From positions 4,833,501 through 4,897,500 of the forward strand of contig NZ_CP080025.1 in assembly GCF_020463795.1 (NCBI RefSeq): 64,000 nt of DNA. Reading direction: 5' to 3'. The number at the start of each line of letters is the position of its first letter. Position 1 is the first letter of the stretch. Below the pieces are notes generated by a model. It ran no database searches. It was given only the letters and a program-made list of their open reading frames with translations, and had not been told where the DNA came from. This document shows positions 25,719 to 34,713 of this stretch, piece after piece. This stretch comes from Echinicola marina. GTDB lineage: Bacteria; Bacteroidota; Bacteroidia; Cytophagales; Cyclobacteriaceae. The translations under genes and the position numbers were made by a program.

Positions 25719-27164
25719 ATGTTGGACGAAGTGAGCAATCGATTGCGCGATAGCAATAAGAAATTCCTTGATGAGGATTTTTTGCTGCAAAGTGACTTTG
25801 CACGAATTCTTTACCATGATCACGCAAAGGGTTTACCTATCATCGATTACCATTGTCATCTTTCCCCTAAAGACATTGCTGAAAATAGACAGTTCAAAAA
25901 TTTAACAGAAATCTGGCTGGCTGGAGACCATTATAAATGGAGAGCTATGAGAACTTTAGGGGTAAATGAGAATTTTATTACGGGGAAAGCAACCACTGAC
26001 CGGGAAAAATTCCAGAAATGGGCAGAAACTGTCCCATATACACTTAGAAACCCGCTTTATCATTGGACACACCTTGAACTCAAAAGGTACTTTGATATCG
26101 ACACGCTATTGACTTTAGACTCTGCTAACAGCATCTATGACAAGGCCTCTGCCCTACTTCAGAGTCCTTCTTACAAAGTTCAGGGGCTTCTAGAAAAAAT
26201 GAATGTAGAAACAGTCTGCTCTACAGATGACCCTATTGACAGTCTTGAATTTCACGTTAAAGCCAAAAAAGAAGGTGTAAAACCCCAACTTTTCCCTGCA
26301 TTTAGGCCAGATAAAGCCTATGCTGTTGAAAATCATAACGAATATTTAGCCTACATCCAAAAATTAGCCGATGCAAGTAATATTGAAATAATAAATTACA
26401 GCGACCTACTAGATGCTTTGGAAAACAGAATTGCCTATTTCCATCAGCATGGAGGCCGTCTTTCAGATCATGGATTGGAACAATTATATTTCTTCAAATT
26501 AGGACAACATGATACGGGTAAACTATTTAAAAAGCTTCAATCTGGACAATCATTAACTCAAGAAGAAGTCAATTACTTCAAATTTGAAACCCTACTGCAC
26601 CTGAGCAAAATGTATCATGCTAAAGGATGGACCCAGCAATTTCATTTAGGGGCGTTAAGGAATACAAATGATAGAATGATGAGCATACTTGGTCCAGATA
26701 CCGGGTTTGACTCCATTGGGGATTTCTCCCAAGCTGAAGCCATTGCCAGTTTCTTAAACCTTTTGGACAGCACCGACCAATTGGCCAAGACCATACTCTA
26801 TAACCTTAACCCTGCTGACAATGAAGTCATGGCTACCATGATTGGCAATTTCAATGATGGCTCTGTCAAAGGAAAAGTCCAATTTGGATCCGGATGGTGG
26901 TTCTTGGATCAGAAAGATGGCATGGAAAAACAAATGAATGCTTTATCCAATATGGGGCTCTTAAGTTGTTTTGTAGGAATGCTAACCGATTCCAGAAGTT
27001 TTCTATCCTTCCCACGTCATGAGTATTTCCGACGTACATTGTGTAACCTTATAGGAAATGATGTAGCTAATGGAGAACTTCCAGCAGACGAAAAATGGCT
27101 AGGTAAGATAGTAAGCGATATCTGTTACTACAATGCCAAAAATTACTTTCAATTCGAACAATAG
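25719..27164 (+). CDS. uxaC: Glucuronate/galacturonate isomerase
   Basis: 481 residues. UxaC of the amidohydrolase superfamily converts D-galacturonate to D-tagaturonate (and glucuronate to fructuronate) in the cytoplasm. Diagnostic blocks are PIIDYHCHLSP (metal-site His), AGDHYKWRAMRTLGV, TDDPIDSLEFH, FHLGALRNTNDRM and GSGWWFLDQKDGMEKQM. The family normally begins close to FLDEDFLLQ (residue 16 here); this protein has about a dozen extra N-terminal residues whose codons 6-10 contain a perfect LacI-type operator. No later in-frame ATG would serve, although a TTG is present at codon 9. UxaB follows after 15 bases. Confidence 0.96.
   Translation: MLDEVSNRLRDSNKKFLDEDFLLQSDFARILYHDHAKGLPIIDYHCHLSPKDIAENRQFKNLTEIWLAGDHYKWRAMRTLGVNENFITGKATTDREKFQKWAETVPYTLRNPLYHWTHLELKRYFDIDTLLTLDSANSIYDKASALLQSPSYKVQGLLEKMNVETVCSTDDPIDSLEFHVKAKKEGVKPQLFPAFRPDKAYAVENHNEYLAYIQKLADASNIEIINYSDLLDALENRIAYFHQHGGRLSDHGLEQLYFFKLGQHDTGKLFKKLQSGQSLTQEEVNYFKFETLLHLSKMYHAKGWTQQFHLGALRNTNDRMMSILGPDTGFDSIGDFSQAEAIASFLNLLDSTDQLAKTILYNLNPADNEVMATMIGNFNDGSVKGKVQFGSGWWFLDQKDGMEKQMNALSNMGLLSCFVGMLTDSRSFLSFPRHEYFRRTLCNLIGNDVANGELPADEKWLGKIVSDICYYNAKNYFQFEQ
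25735..25746. promoter_or_regulatory. LacI-type operator inside the uxaC coding region
   Basis: GCAATCGATTGC, extended to GCGC on its right side, covers codons 6-10 of uxaC. It is identical to the sites at 14563 and 24295. Binding here could block elongation or initiation of the uxaC-uxaB transcript. Confidence 0.6.
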
Positions 27165-27179
27165 AAACGCTCATCAACC

Positions 27180-28598
27180 ATGAAAACACTCAATAGACAA
27201 AATTCCCCTAATATTTCCGAAAGGCCCATTAAAGTCCTACAATTTGGTGAAGGTAACTTTTTAAGAGGCTTTGTGGACTGGATAATAGACATCATGAATG
27301 AAAAAACCGATTTCAATGGAGATGTTCAAATTATCCAGCCAATCCCAAATGGTATGGGTGAGCTGATCAACAAACAGGATGGCCTTTATCATGTGCAATT
27401 AAGTGGTATCCAAAACGGAACTGCCCAAGAAGTGACTCGTCTGATCGATTGCGTAAGGGGAGTATTGAATCCATATGAAGATTACCAAAGCTATTTGAAA
27501 TTGGCGGAAAATCCCGACCTGAAATTCATCATCTCCAATACCACCGAGGCAGGAATTTCATTCAATCCGAATGATGATCAAAAAGATCAAATTTCAGATT
27601 CCTTTCCAGGAAAATTGACAGCGCTATTATATCATAGATTTGAAGTATTTCATGGGAACAAAGAAAGGGGACTGCATATTATTCCATGTGAATTGATTGA
27701 TAAAAACGGGGAAAAACTTAAGGAAATCATACTCCAATATGCTTCACTTTGGCAACTTCCCAATGGCTTTATTGATTGGCTAAATGAAAGCAATACTTTC
27801 TCCAATACCTTAGTGGATAGAATTGTCCCTGGATTCCCAAAAGAAACCATTAAAGACATTCAAAATGCTATCGGATTTGAAGACAACTTGGTCGTAAAAA
27901 CAGAACCTTTCCATCTATGGGTCATACAAGGTCCTGATGCCGTAAAAAGAGATTTCCCCGCAGACCAGGCAGGTTTAGAGGTACTTTTTGTAAAAGACCA
28001 AAGCCCCTACAGAACCAGAAAAGTGCGAATACTAAATGGTGCCCATACCTCTTTAGTTCCTGTGGCTTATTTACACGGCCTTAGAACGGTGAGAGAATCC
28101 GTGGAAGACCCTAAAGTTGGGAAATTCCTTATTGACACCATCCAGAATGAGATCATTCCTACCTTAGACCTTCCGGAAGCAGAACTCAAACAGTTTGCAC
28201 AAGATGTAATGGATCGTTTCAAAAATCCATATGTAAAACACCTACTAAGTTCAATTGCATTAAATTCTATTTCTAAATTTAAGGTTAGGGTCCTCCCTTC
28301 CCTTTTGGAATATATCCATCGTAAAGGGGAGCTTCCCCAAAACTTGATACATTCTCTTTCCGCCTTGCTCTTATTTTATAAGGGGACATTTAATGCAGAA
28401 AGCACCCCAGTAAATGACAATGAAGAAATAATAAGTTTCTTTGAGCAGATCTGGCAATCTGATGACACCGAGCATGTTGCTCACCAAGCCCTTAGCAATA
28501 TTGACCTTTGGGATAGAGACTTAAGTACAATTGATGGTCTTGAAGCTGCTGTGATCAATCAAATGAATGTATTAAGCGACTTGGAAAAAGTAAAGTAA
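27180..28598 (+). CDS. uxaB: Tagaturonate reductase (altronate oxidoreductase)
   Basis: 472 residues of the long-chain mannitol dehydrogenase family. The NAD-binding motif VLQFGEGNFLRGFVDWI (about 19-35) opens the Rossmann domain, and RKVRILNGAHTSLVPVAYLHG (from about residue 281) with the catalytic Lys-Asn region begins the C-terminal domain. It reduces D-tagaturonate to D-altronate with NADH, the step after UxaC. The next enzyme, altronate dehydratase, is not in the window. It is 15 bases after uxaC and ends before a strong bidirectional terminator. Confidence 0.95.
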   Translation: MKTLNRQNSPNISERPIKVLQFGEGNFLRGFVDWIIDIMNEKTDFNGDVQIIQPIPNGMGELINKQDGLYHVQLSGIQNGTAQEVTRLIDCVRGVLNPYEDYQSYLKLAENPDLKFIISNTTEAGISFNPNDDQKDQISDSFPGKLTALLYHRFEVFHGNKERGLHIIPCELIDKNGEKLKEIILQYASLWQLPNGFIDWLNESNTFSNTLVDRIVPGFPKETIKDIQNAIGFEDNLVVKTEPFHLWVIQGPDAVKRDFPADQAGLEVLFVKDQSPYRTRKVRILNGAHTSLVPVAYLHGLRTVRESVEDPKVGKFLIDTIQNEIIPTLDLPEAELKQFAQDVMDRFKNPYVKHLLSSIALNSISKFKVRVLPSLLEYIHRKGELPQNLIHSLSALLLFYKGTFNAESTPVNDNEEIISFFEQIWQSDDTEHVAHQALSNIDLWDRDLSTIDGLEAAVINQMNVLSDLEKVK

Positions 28599-28622
28599 TC
28601 CTTTCATAAGACAATACTTACT

Positions 28623-28660
28623 AATAACAAAAGGGAGGTTTGAACCTCCCTTTTGTTATT
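28623..28660. terminator. Bidirectional terminator between uxaB and the S9 peptidase
   Basis: An 18-base perfect inverted repeat (AATAACAAAAGGGAGGTT and its complement) around TG, with T-rich ends on both strands. Its right end contains the TAA of the convergent S9 gene, so it serves both. Confidence 0.9.
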
Positions 28661-31478
28661 CTGATTCTGACAGTTCATATTTTAAAGTTTTCCCCTTTTC
28701 TACCGCTGGAATTCCTTCCGTCATCCATAGCGGAGCTGGAGCGCCTTTTAGATAATGATCAAAAAATTGAGACAGCCTTATAGATAGGTCCTTTCTATTT
28801 TTCCTCTTCCTGAGATTATGGTCCTCACCATTATATACCAATAGCCAAGCAGGAGTTCTATTTCGCTTTAAAGACATAAAAAACTCAATCCCCTGGTACC
28901 AGGGAACCGCACCATCTGCATCATTGTGCATGATCAACACAGGAGTTTTAACCCTATCTGCGTAGAATAATGGGGAATTCTCTACATAATGCATGGGCTT
29001 TTCCCAAAGGGTCCCTCCTATCCTGGACTGGGTCTGCTCATACTGGAACATCCGGCTCATTCCTGATCCCCAGCGAATCCCACCATAGGCAGAAGTCATA
29101 TTGGCTACCGGTGCTCCAGCCCCGGCCGCCTTAAACATATCTGTTTGTGTAATCAAATAAGCTACTTGATATCCGCCCCAACTTTGGCCTTGAATGGCTA
29201 TATTTTCTGGATCCACGTACCCCTTGGCGATGACCGACTGCACCCCTGGCACCACACAATCATAAGCGCTTGGACCAGGCAAACCAATTTCGTATTTAAT
29301 ATCTGGAACAAAAACCACATATCCATTACTAACAAAATAGGATATATTGATAATCGAGGCACTTGGAGCAGGCGCAATATAATTGTGTAAGCTATTTGAC
29401 CTCCTTTCATAGAAATAAACCATCATCGGGTACTGCTTATTAGTATCAAAATTTTCCGGTTTATAAATCAAGCCTTGCAAAGAATCTCCTTTTAAGGTCA
29501 TATACTCCGTCAATTCAACTGTACCCCATTTGATATTTTCCTGCTGGGGATTGGCATCTGAAAGTTGCACTAAATCAAACCTGTCCAAATTGCTGGCATA
29601 GACATCTGGATATTCCTGAAATGTAGACCTTCTCAGAATTATATCATCAGTATTTTTTGCTTTGTCCAGACCAAAATAACTGTGATCGGAATAAATCAAC
29701 TCCTCAGGCTCTTCATTTCCCTTAATGTCTCCCAAAAAGTAGCCACTTCTTTTGTTGATATCATTAAAGGCAGATAACACAAATGGAGCTTTAGGATCAA
29801 TGTATTCCTTTTCATGATCCAATGCTTCTCTTCTGAAAACAATATTGTTTCTTTTCCCCAGTCCCTTTGTCAAACATACTGGAGATTGCTTTGATTTTGG
29901 ATCTATTTTCCAAATATCATACTGATCATAAACAATTACCGCTTCATCATTCTCCAACCATCCTGCAGTACCATAACTGCCGGGCATACTTGGACTATCG
30001 TGTAATTGATCATAAAATTCTCCTTGAACCCCATCTGTAAGGTTAATCAGTTTGTTTTCGGCAATATCATAAGCCAACCAAGCGCTATCCCTGTAACTAT
30101 ACCAGTTAACATATTTACCCTCTGGTGACAAAGAAGGATAGCCACTAGCATTTTCAACAATTAATTTTCTTGTGCCCGTTTTAATATCCACAAGATAAAT
30201 ATCCCTCCCTATCTGTATATCCCAACTGTAATTGATTCGATATGGATGGTCATCAGTTATAATAGCCTTGTCCTGTTTTGCTTTACTATCTAAATTAATG
30301 TTATCCAACCTTCTATCCGCCAACTGTAGCATTTTGGCAGATTTCAGTTCATAAACTGCTAAGTAGGCCTTACTCTCCTCCTTTGACTTATTTTTTAACT
30401 GCATTGGTTGAATATCTTTATCCCCCCAAGACCAAATATCCAAAGCAACCCTTTCTTCATCCAAGATGGTGGTATCTTCCTCATAGGCATACGCTTTGTA
30501 ATCCTCTCTTAAGCTGAAAAAAAGTCTTTCGCTATTATCCGAAAATTGAAGCCGACCGTTTTCCGCAATCCTACTCTCGGACAATATCCCCTTCGTATCC
30601 TTATTTACAATCTCTTGTTTAGTTCCTTTTTTTATATCAAAAAGGAATAGCTGAAAATAAGGTTTCTCAGCCTTGGCTGAATCACTTGAGGCTATAAAAG
30701 CAAATTTTTTCAAATCTTTGGAAAAGGCCACATTTGCATATTTTGTTTTACCAGAGTCGACCACTATTTCTCTTCCACTTTCTAGATTAAGAAGGGAAAT
30801 TCCTGCATTATTAAGTGTGTCCTGCTTTGCATTTACCATATACAGCAAATTTCCTTCTTCAGAAAAACCATATCTGTCCACCCGGTCAAATTCATACACA
30901 ATACTCCCATCAAAATTCCTCACCACTAACTTGGTTCCATCCGTTTTGAGCTTTTTTTGTTTTTTAACCTGCTCAGTTGAATCACTTGCTATACTATCCT
31001 TTATATCCTTCTCTGGATAAAAATGTATGGCCATCCAGCCTGCTTTCTTTCTTGGAAGCTGATAAGACTTTATTTCAGGAAATTTTTCCAAAGCTGATGT
31101 CTCTAGATGCAATATAAAAAGGCTGTCTTTGGGAAACTCCTTGGAACCCTTTCCCCTTAATTTTAAAAACCTGACAGTATCACTTTCAGCCTTAATCTTC
31201 CCTATTGCCCAATTACCATCATTTGAAAAATTAAAGTCTGTCCCCCTTGGCACCTTTATTACCAGGCTGGGATCATCATGGGATACAACTTCAATCCTAC
31301 CATCCCCTTCTTGGGGATTGACTTCATATCCAACCCAAAGGCCATTGGTGGTGATTTTGGTTGAAGATATTGCCTCCCATTGATCATAATCATCATGGGT
31401 AAGCGGTCTTTTTTGTTGCGCAAGGGCCGAAATAGCCAGAACAAATAATAAAAAAACAATTGTAATCCTTTTCGTCAT
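28656..31478 (-). CDS. S9-family (prolyl oligopeptidase-type) secreted peptidase
   Basis: 940 residues from the ATG at 31478; an earlier ATG at 31502 would bury the signal peptide (MTKRITIVFLLFVLAISALAQ). The N-terminal two thirds form a beta-propeller. The C-terminal alpha/beta hydrolase has the nucleophile in GQSWGGYQV, the Asp in MHNDADGAVPW and the His in NGEDHNLRK. S9 enzymes of this length in Bacteroidota are periplasmic and cleave after Pro or Ala in short peptides; the exact specificity is unknown. It is convergent with uxaB and not obviously part of the pectin operon. Confidence 0.93.
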   Translation of the reverse strand: MTKRITIVFLLFVLAISALAQQKRPLTHDDYDQWEAISSTKITTNGLWVGYEVNPQEGDGRIEVVSHDDPSLVIKVPRGTDFNFSNDGNWAIGKIKAESDTVRFLKLRGKGSKEFPKDSLFILHLETSALEKFPEIKSYQLPRKKAGWMAIHFYPEKDIKDSIASDSTEQVKKQKKLKTDGTKLVVRNFDGSIVYEFDRVDRYGFSEEGNLLYMVNAKQDTLNNAGISLLNLESGREIVVDSGKTKYANVAFSKDLKKFAFIASSDSAKAEKPYFQLFLFDIKKGTKQEIVNKDTKGILSESRIAENGRLQFSDNSERLFFSLREDYKAYAYEEDTTILDEERVALDIWSWGDKDIQPMQLKNKSKEESKAYLAVYELKSAKMLQLADRRLDNINLDSKAKQDKAIITDDHPYRINYSWDIQIGRDIYLVDIKTGTRKLIVENASGYPSLSPEGKYVNWYSYRDSAWLAYDIAENKLINLTDGVQGEFYDQLHDSPSMPGSYGTAGWLENDEAVIVYDQYDIWKIDPKSKQSPVCLTKGLGKRNNIVFRREALDHEKEYIDPKAPFVLSAFNDINKRSGYFLGDIKGNEEPEELIYSDHSYFGLDKAKNTDDIILRRSTFQEYPDVYASNLDRFDLVQLSDANPQQENIKWGTVELTEYMTLKGDSLQGLIYKPENFDTNKQYPMMVYFYERRSNSLHNYIAPAPSASIINISYFVSNGYVVFVPDIKYEIGLPGPSAYDCVVPGVQSVIAKGYVDPENIAIQGQSWGGYQVAYLITQTDMFKAAGAGAPVANMTSAYGGIRWGSGMSRMFQYEQTQSRIGGTLWEKPMHYVENSPLFYADRVKTPVLIMHNDADGAVPWYQGIEFFMSLKRNRTPAWLLVYNGEDHNLRKRKNRKDLSIRLSQFFDHYLKGAPAPLWMTEGIPAVEKGKTLKYELSESE

Positions 31479-31642
31479 ATGGCTGGATGGGTTAATATTC
31501 ATTATAAATTAAATGCTAGCTGTCAAATTATAAATATCCTCCCATTTTCAACAAAAAAACCTGGTCAAGTGGTTAGATTAAATTATAAACAGTCTAAAAA
31601 TAATTTTTTAAAAAAATTTAAACCTCAGTATGGGCTATTCAA

Positions 31643-31705
31643 GGACCAAGCCGAAAATCCGGAGAAAAACAGTCTATTTTAGTTTTGATATGTGCTATTT
31701 ATTAA
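31643..31705 (+). repeat. Direct repeat, copy 1
   Basis: 63 bases starting GGACCAAGCCGAAAATC and ending in CTATTTATTAA. Copy 2 lies about 212 bases downstream and differs at about six positions. Confidence 0.8.
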
Positions 31706-31854
31706 ATGCCGTTTATTTATGGATCCAGCTTGCAAAGCTGGGCCAGAAAGCAAGTTTATGAACAAAAAAGAGGGCTAAACCCAGCTTTACCCCAGCTTTG
31801 ATATAGCTTTGCCCCAGCTTTGGTATTACTTTGGTATTAGTTTGGGGCAAGGTT

Positions 31855-31916
31855 GGACCAAGCCGAAAAGCTGGAGAAAACAGTCTATTTTAGCTTTGAT
31901 ATGCGCTATTTATTAA
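31855..31916 (+). repeat. Direct repeat, copy 2
   Basis: 62 bases starting GGACCAAGCCGAAAAGC, with one A fewer than copy 1 in the A-run and a few substitutions. The spacer contains repeated CCAGCTTT and TTTGGTATTA words. Confidence 0.8.
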
Positions 31917-32138
31917 GCATAGATGGATAAAGATGAACGCGGATATTTATTTATAATACTGTGGTTCCTTTTACGAAATTGACCGTTTAGGCAGGTCTGT
32001 GACTTAAACTACACTTAATCTGGCAAGGGTAGACAAAAATAAGTTTGAAATTATTCACCCCCAGAATTATTGCTTGCACCCAACTTTTAGGACTGATCCC
32101 TATTCAATAATAACTTAAGATTCGAAAGGAAATAAAAC

Positions 32139-32167
32139 AAAAAAGCCCTGCCAATGGCAAGACCCTT
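32139..32167 (-). terminator. Possible orphan terminator on the minus strand
   Basis: Read on the minus strand, GTCTTGCC and GGCAGGGC pair with two G-T wobbles around ATT, followed by TTTTTTG. No established gene precedes it on that strand, so it might end a small RNA or be a remnant. Confidence 0.35.
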
Positions 32168-32433
32168 TTCAGAATATAAACCCAAATATAACTTTAGAGA
32201 TTAAAAGTTTCAATTTCAAAACCATTGCAAAAGAATAAAATTCTGTTTTAAACCAAAAATTATTTTAAATCAAAGGATTAAACACCAAATTTTCCTTTCC
32301 ATTCACAATGTAATCCCAAAGTAAATACATTTTTCATTATTTTGCAAATCAAAAAAAATGTTAGCTGAAATTTTGACAATTCAACAATTAAAATGCATCT
32401 TTATTTAAATAACAATAACCAAATAAATAAATA

Positions 32434-32910
32434 ATGGATAAAAATTTAGATATTGACAATGTTGATTTGAAGATCATCTCATTACTCAATGAAGATGCTA
32501 AAACTCCATATACTGAGATCGCAAAGAAGGTATATGTATCTTCAGGCACTGTCCATGTGAGAATGCGGAAGCTGGAAGACATGGGCATCGTCAAAAGCGC
32601 TACCCTCAACATTGATTTTTCGAAATTGGGTTATGATATCTCTGCTTATTTGGGGATTTATTTGGAAAAGAGCTCTTTATACGACAATGTAATCGAAAAG
32701 CTCAAGGAAATTTCGGAGGTTATCAATGCTTATTATACCACAGGGAATTATAGCATTTTTGCAAAAATCATCTGTAAAGACACCAACCACCTAAGAGACG
32801 TACTGAACAAAATTCAAAAAGTGGACGGCATAGACAGAACCGAAACCCTCATCGTACTGGAAGAAAGCATTAACAGGCCAATCCAATTATTTGAGCAGGA
32901 TGTCAAATAA
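32434..32910 (+). CDS. Lrp/AsnC-family transcriptional regulator
   Basis: 158 residues. Residues about 8-55 form the winged helix-turn-helix (DLKIISLLNEDAKTPYTEIA, then SGTVHVRMRKLEDMGIVK). The C-terminal half is a RAM/ACT-like ligand domain (AYYTTGNYSIFAKIICKD and the final ETLIVLEE). These proteins sense amino acids and wrap DNA. It stands alone between the gene-poor stretch and the suf operon, with a long palindrome (32928-32950) just after its stop that could be either a terminator or a binding site. Targets are not predictable. Confidence 0.92.
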   Translation: MDKNLDIDNVDLKIISLLNEDAKTPYTEIAKKVYVSSGTVHVRMRKLEDMGIVKSATLNIDFSKLGYDISAYLGIYLEKSSLYDNVIEKLKEISEVINAYYTTGNYSIFAKIICKDTNHLRDVLNKIQKVDGIDRTETLIVLEESINRPIQLFEQDVK

Positions 32911-32927
32911 TCTCATCGGAACACTAG

Positions 32928-32950
32928 TTATTTGGATTAAATCCAAATAA
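32928..32950. other. AT-rich 23-base palindrome after the Lrp gene
   Basis: TTATTTGGATT and AATCCAAATAA flank a single central base. It lies 18 bases after the Lrp stop. It could form a weak hairpin terminator or be a dyad operator for a dimeric regulator. Confidence 0.5.
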
Positions 32951-32996
32951 ATAACTAATATTAATATTCCAAAAATAATTATTACTATACCAACAA

Positions 32997-33027
32997 AACC
33001 AAAAGTGTCACCAAAGCACTTTTGGTT
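32997..33027 (+). terminator. Hairpin between Lrp and suf
   Basis: AACCAAAAGTG (32997-33007) pairs perfectly with CACTTTTGGTT (33017-33027) around a nine-base loop. The right arm is T-rich, which suits termination of the Lrp transcript before suf. Confidence 0.6.
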
Positions 33028-33110
33028 CATTAAACAACTGTAAAACAATATTTTAAAAGGCATTTTTTTATATAATTTCTAGAATTTTACTCCAGTCTGA
33101 ACATAAAAAT

Positions 33111-33156
33111 TTAGATTAATGTTATATCTTTGCGCTACAAAATGTAATTAGTCTAA
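33111..33156 (+). promoter_or_regulatory. suf operon promoter with flanking TTAG/CTAA sites
   Basis: TATCTTTG (33125-33132) is an exact -7 element; a -33 TTTG is not seen at the usual spacing. It is flanked by TTAGATTAA (33111-33119) and the perfect odd palindrome TTAGTCTAA (33148-33156). The ATG of sufB is at 33169. The flanking sites may bind an iron- or Fe-S-responsive regulator. Confidence 0.45.
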
Positions 33157-33168
33157 ATAACTCGATTT

Positions 33169-34614
33169 ATGAGCAAAGACAATCAAATTTTAGAGGAATT
33201 CACCTCAAAAGAATATGAACATGGCTGGTCGGTTGATTTTGAAGCTGATGAAGCACCAGCAGGTTTAAATGAAGAAATTATCCATTGGATTTCCGCTAAA
33301 AAGGAAGAACCTAAATGGCTGTTGGAATGGAGGCTTAAAGCTTTCAGGACATGGCAGTCTATGGTAGAACCAGAGTGGGCCAATGTACATTACCCAAAGG
33401 TTGATTTTCAATCTTTGATATACTACTCTGCTCCTAAGCAAAAATCCAAACCTAAAAGTCTTGATGAGGTAGACCCTGAATTACTTCAGATTTATGAAAG
33501 ATTAGGTATCAGCTTAAATGAGCAAAAGAAACTACAAGGCATTGCAGTAGACGCAGTATTGGACTCTGTTTCTGTGGGAACAACTTTTAAAGATACCTTA
33601 AGTAAATTGGGCATTATTTTCTGTTCATTCAGTGAAGCCGTTAAAGAACACCCTGAATTGGTTAAAAAATATTTGGGATCTGTAGTCCCAATGACTGATA
33701 ATTATTATGCGGCACTGAACTCCGCAGTATTCTCGGATGGCTCTTTCTGTTATATCCCCAAAGGAGTAAGATGTCCAATGGAATTAAGTACCTATTTCCG
33801 TATCAATGCAGCGAACACTGGGCAGTTTGAAAGAACACTAATCGTCGCTGAAGACGAATCATACGTCTCTTATTTGGAAGGATGTACGGCTCCTCAAAGG
33901 GATGAAAACCAGCTTCACGCTGCAGTAGTAGAAATCTATGCTGCCAAAGATGCCGAAGTGAAGTACTCTACTGTACAAAACTGGTTCCCAGGTGATAAAG
34001 AAGGAAAGGGCGGTATTTACAACTTCGTGACTAAAAGAGGCATATGTGCCGGAGACAATTCCAAGATATCATGGACTCAAGTAGAAACCGGCTCTGCAGT
34101 GACATGGAAATACCCTTCTTGTATCTTAAAAGGAGACAATTCCGTAGGAGAATTCTATTCTGTCGCGGTAACCAATAACTATCAGCAAGCCGATACAGGT
34201 ACCAAGATGATCCACATCGGTAAGAACACCAAATCAAGAATTGTATCCAAAGGAATCTCTGCAGGAAAATCACAAAACTCCTACAGAGGTCAGGTGCAAG
34301 TGATGAAAAGAGCACAAAATGCAAGAAATTTCTCTCAGTGTGATTCCTTGTTAATGGGCGATAGATGTGGTGCACATACTTTCCCCTATATAGATATCCA
34401 AAATCCTTCTGCCAAAGTAGAACATGAGGCAACTACCTCCAAGATTGGAGAAGACCAAATCTTCTATTGTAACCAAAGGGGTATAGATACTGAAGATGCA
34501 GTAGCTTTGATCGTCAATGGTTATGCAAAAGAAGTATTGAACCAACTTCCGATGGAATTTGCGGTAGAAGCCCAAAAACTACTTGCCCTTACATTAGAAG
34601 GCAGTGTAGGATAA
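33169..34614 (+). CDS. sufB: Fe-S cluster assembly scaffold SufB
   Basis: 481 residues, the normal SufB length. SufB is the scaffold of the SufBC2D complex on which Fe-S clusters are built in the cytoplasm. The core beta-helix is recognisable by [39 protein letters not shown], the [16 protein letters not shown] block and the C-terminal [20 protein letters not shown]. The Cys in SYLEGCTAP is at the position of the catalytic scaffold Cys of E. coli SufB. It is the first gene of a seven-gene operon; sufC follows after 99 bases, the longest gap in the cluster. Confidence 0.97.
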   Translation: MSKDNQILEEFTSKEYEHGWSVDFEADEAPAGLNEEIIHWISAKKEEPKWLLEWRLKAFRTWQSMVEPEWANVHYPKVDFQSLIYYSAPKQKSKPKSLDEVDPELLQIYERLGISLNEQKKLQGIAVDAVLDSVSVGTTFKDTLSKLGIIFCSFSEAVKEHPELVKKYLGSVVPMTDNYYAALNSAVFSDGSFCYIPKGVRCPMELSTYFRINAANTGQFERTLIVAEDESYVSYLEGCTAPQRDENQLHAAVVEIYAAKDAEVKYSTVQNWFPGDKEGKGGIYNFVTKRGICAGDNSKISWTQVETGSAVTWKYPSCILKGDNSVGEFYSVAVTNNYQQADTGTKMIHIGKNTKSRIVSKGISAGKSQNSYRGQVQVMKRAQNARNFSQCDSLLMGDRCGAHTFPYIDIQNPSAKVEHEATTSKIGEDQIFYCNQRGIDTEDAVALIVNGYAKEVLNQLPMEFAVEAQKLLALTLEGSVG

Positions 34615-34713
34615 TCCTCATTAATAAATCTTTAATAATTAAGGTAATGGATTTTGTAACGATCTCCCCTACCCAATTATTACCGAATACTGAAATAAGA
34701 AATAGTTCATATC

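Larger units (their letters stand above)
31479..32433. other. Gene-poor stretch with direct repeat and orphan terminator
   Basis: About 950 bases upstream of both the S9 peptidase and the Lrp gene. It holds two copies of a 62-63 base repeat (31643 and 31855), several CCAGCTTT words between them, a possible minus-strand terminator at 32139-32167 and a 19-codon minus-strand frame at 32278-32337. No convincing full gene was seen. Confidence 0.6.

Noticed and set aside
31643-31916. Idea that the direct repeats bound an insertion sequence
   Set aside because: No inverted terminal repeats or transposase remnants are present between them, and the spacer is only about 150 bases.
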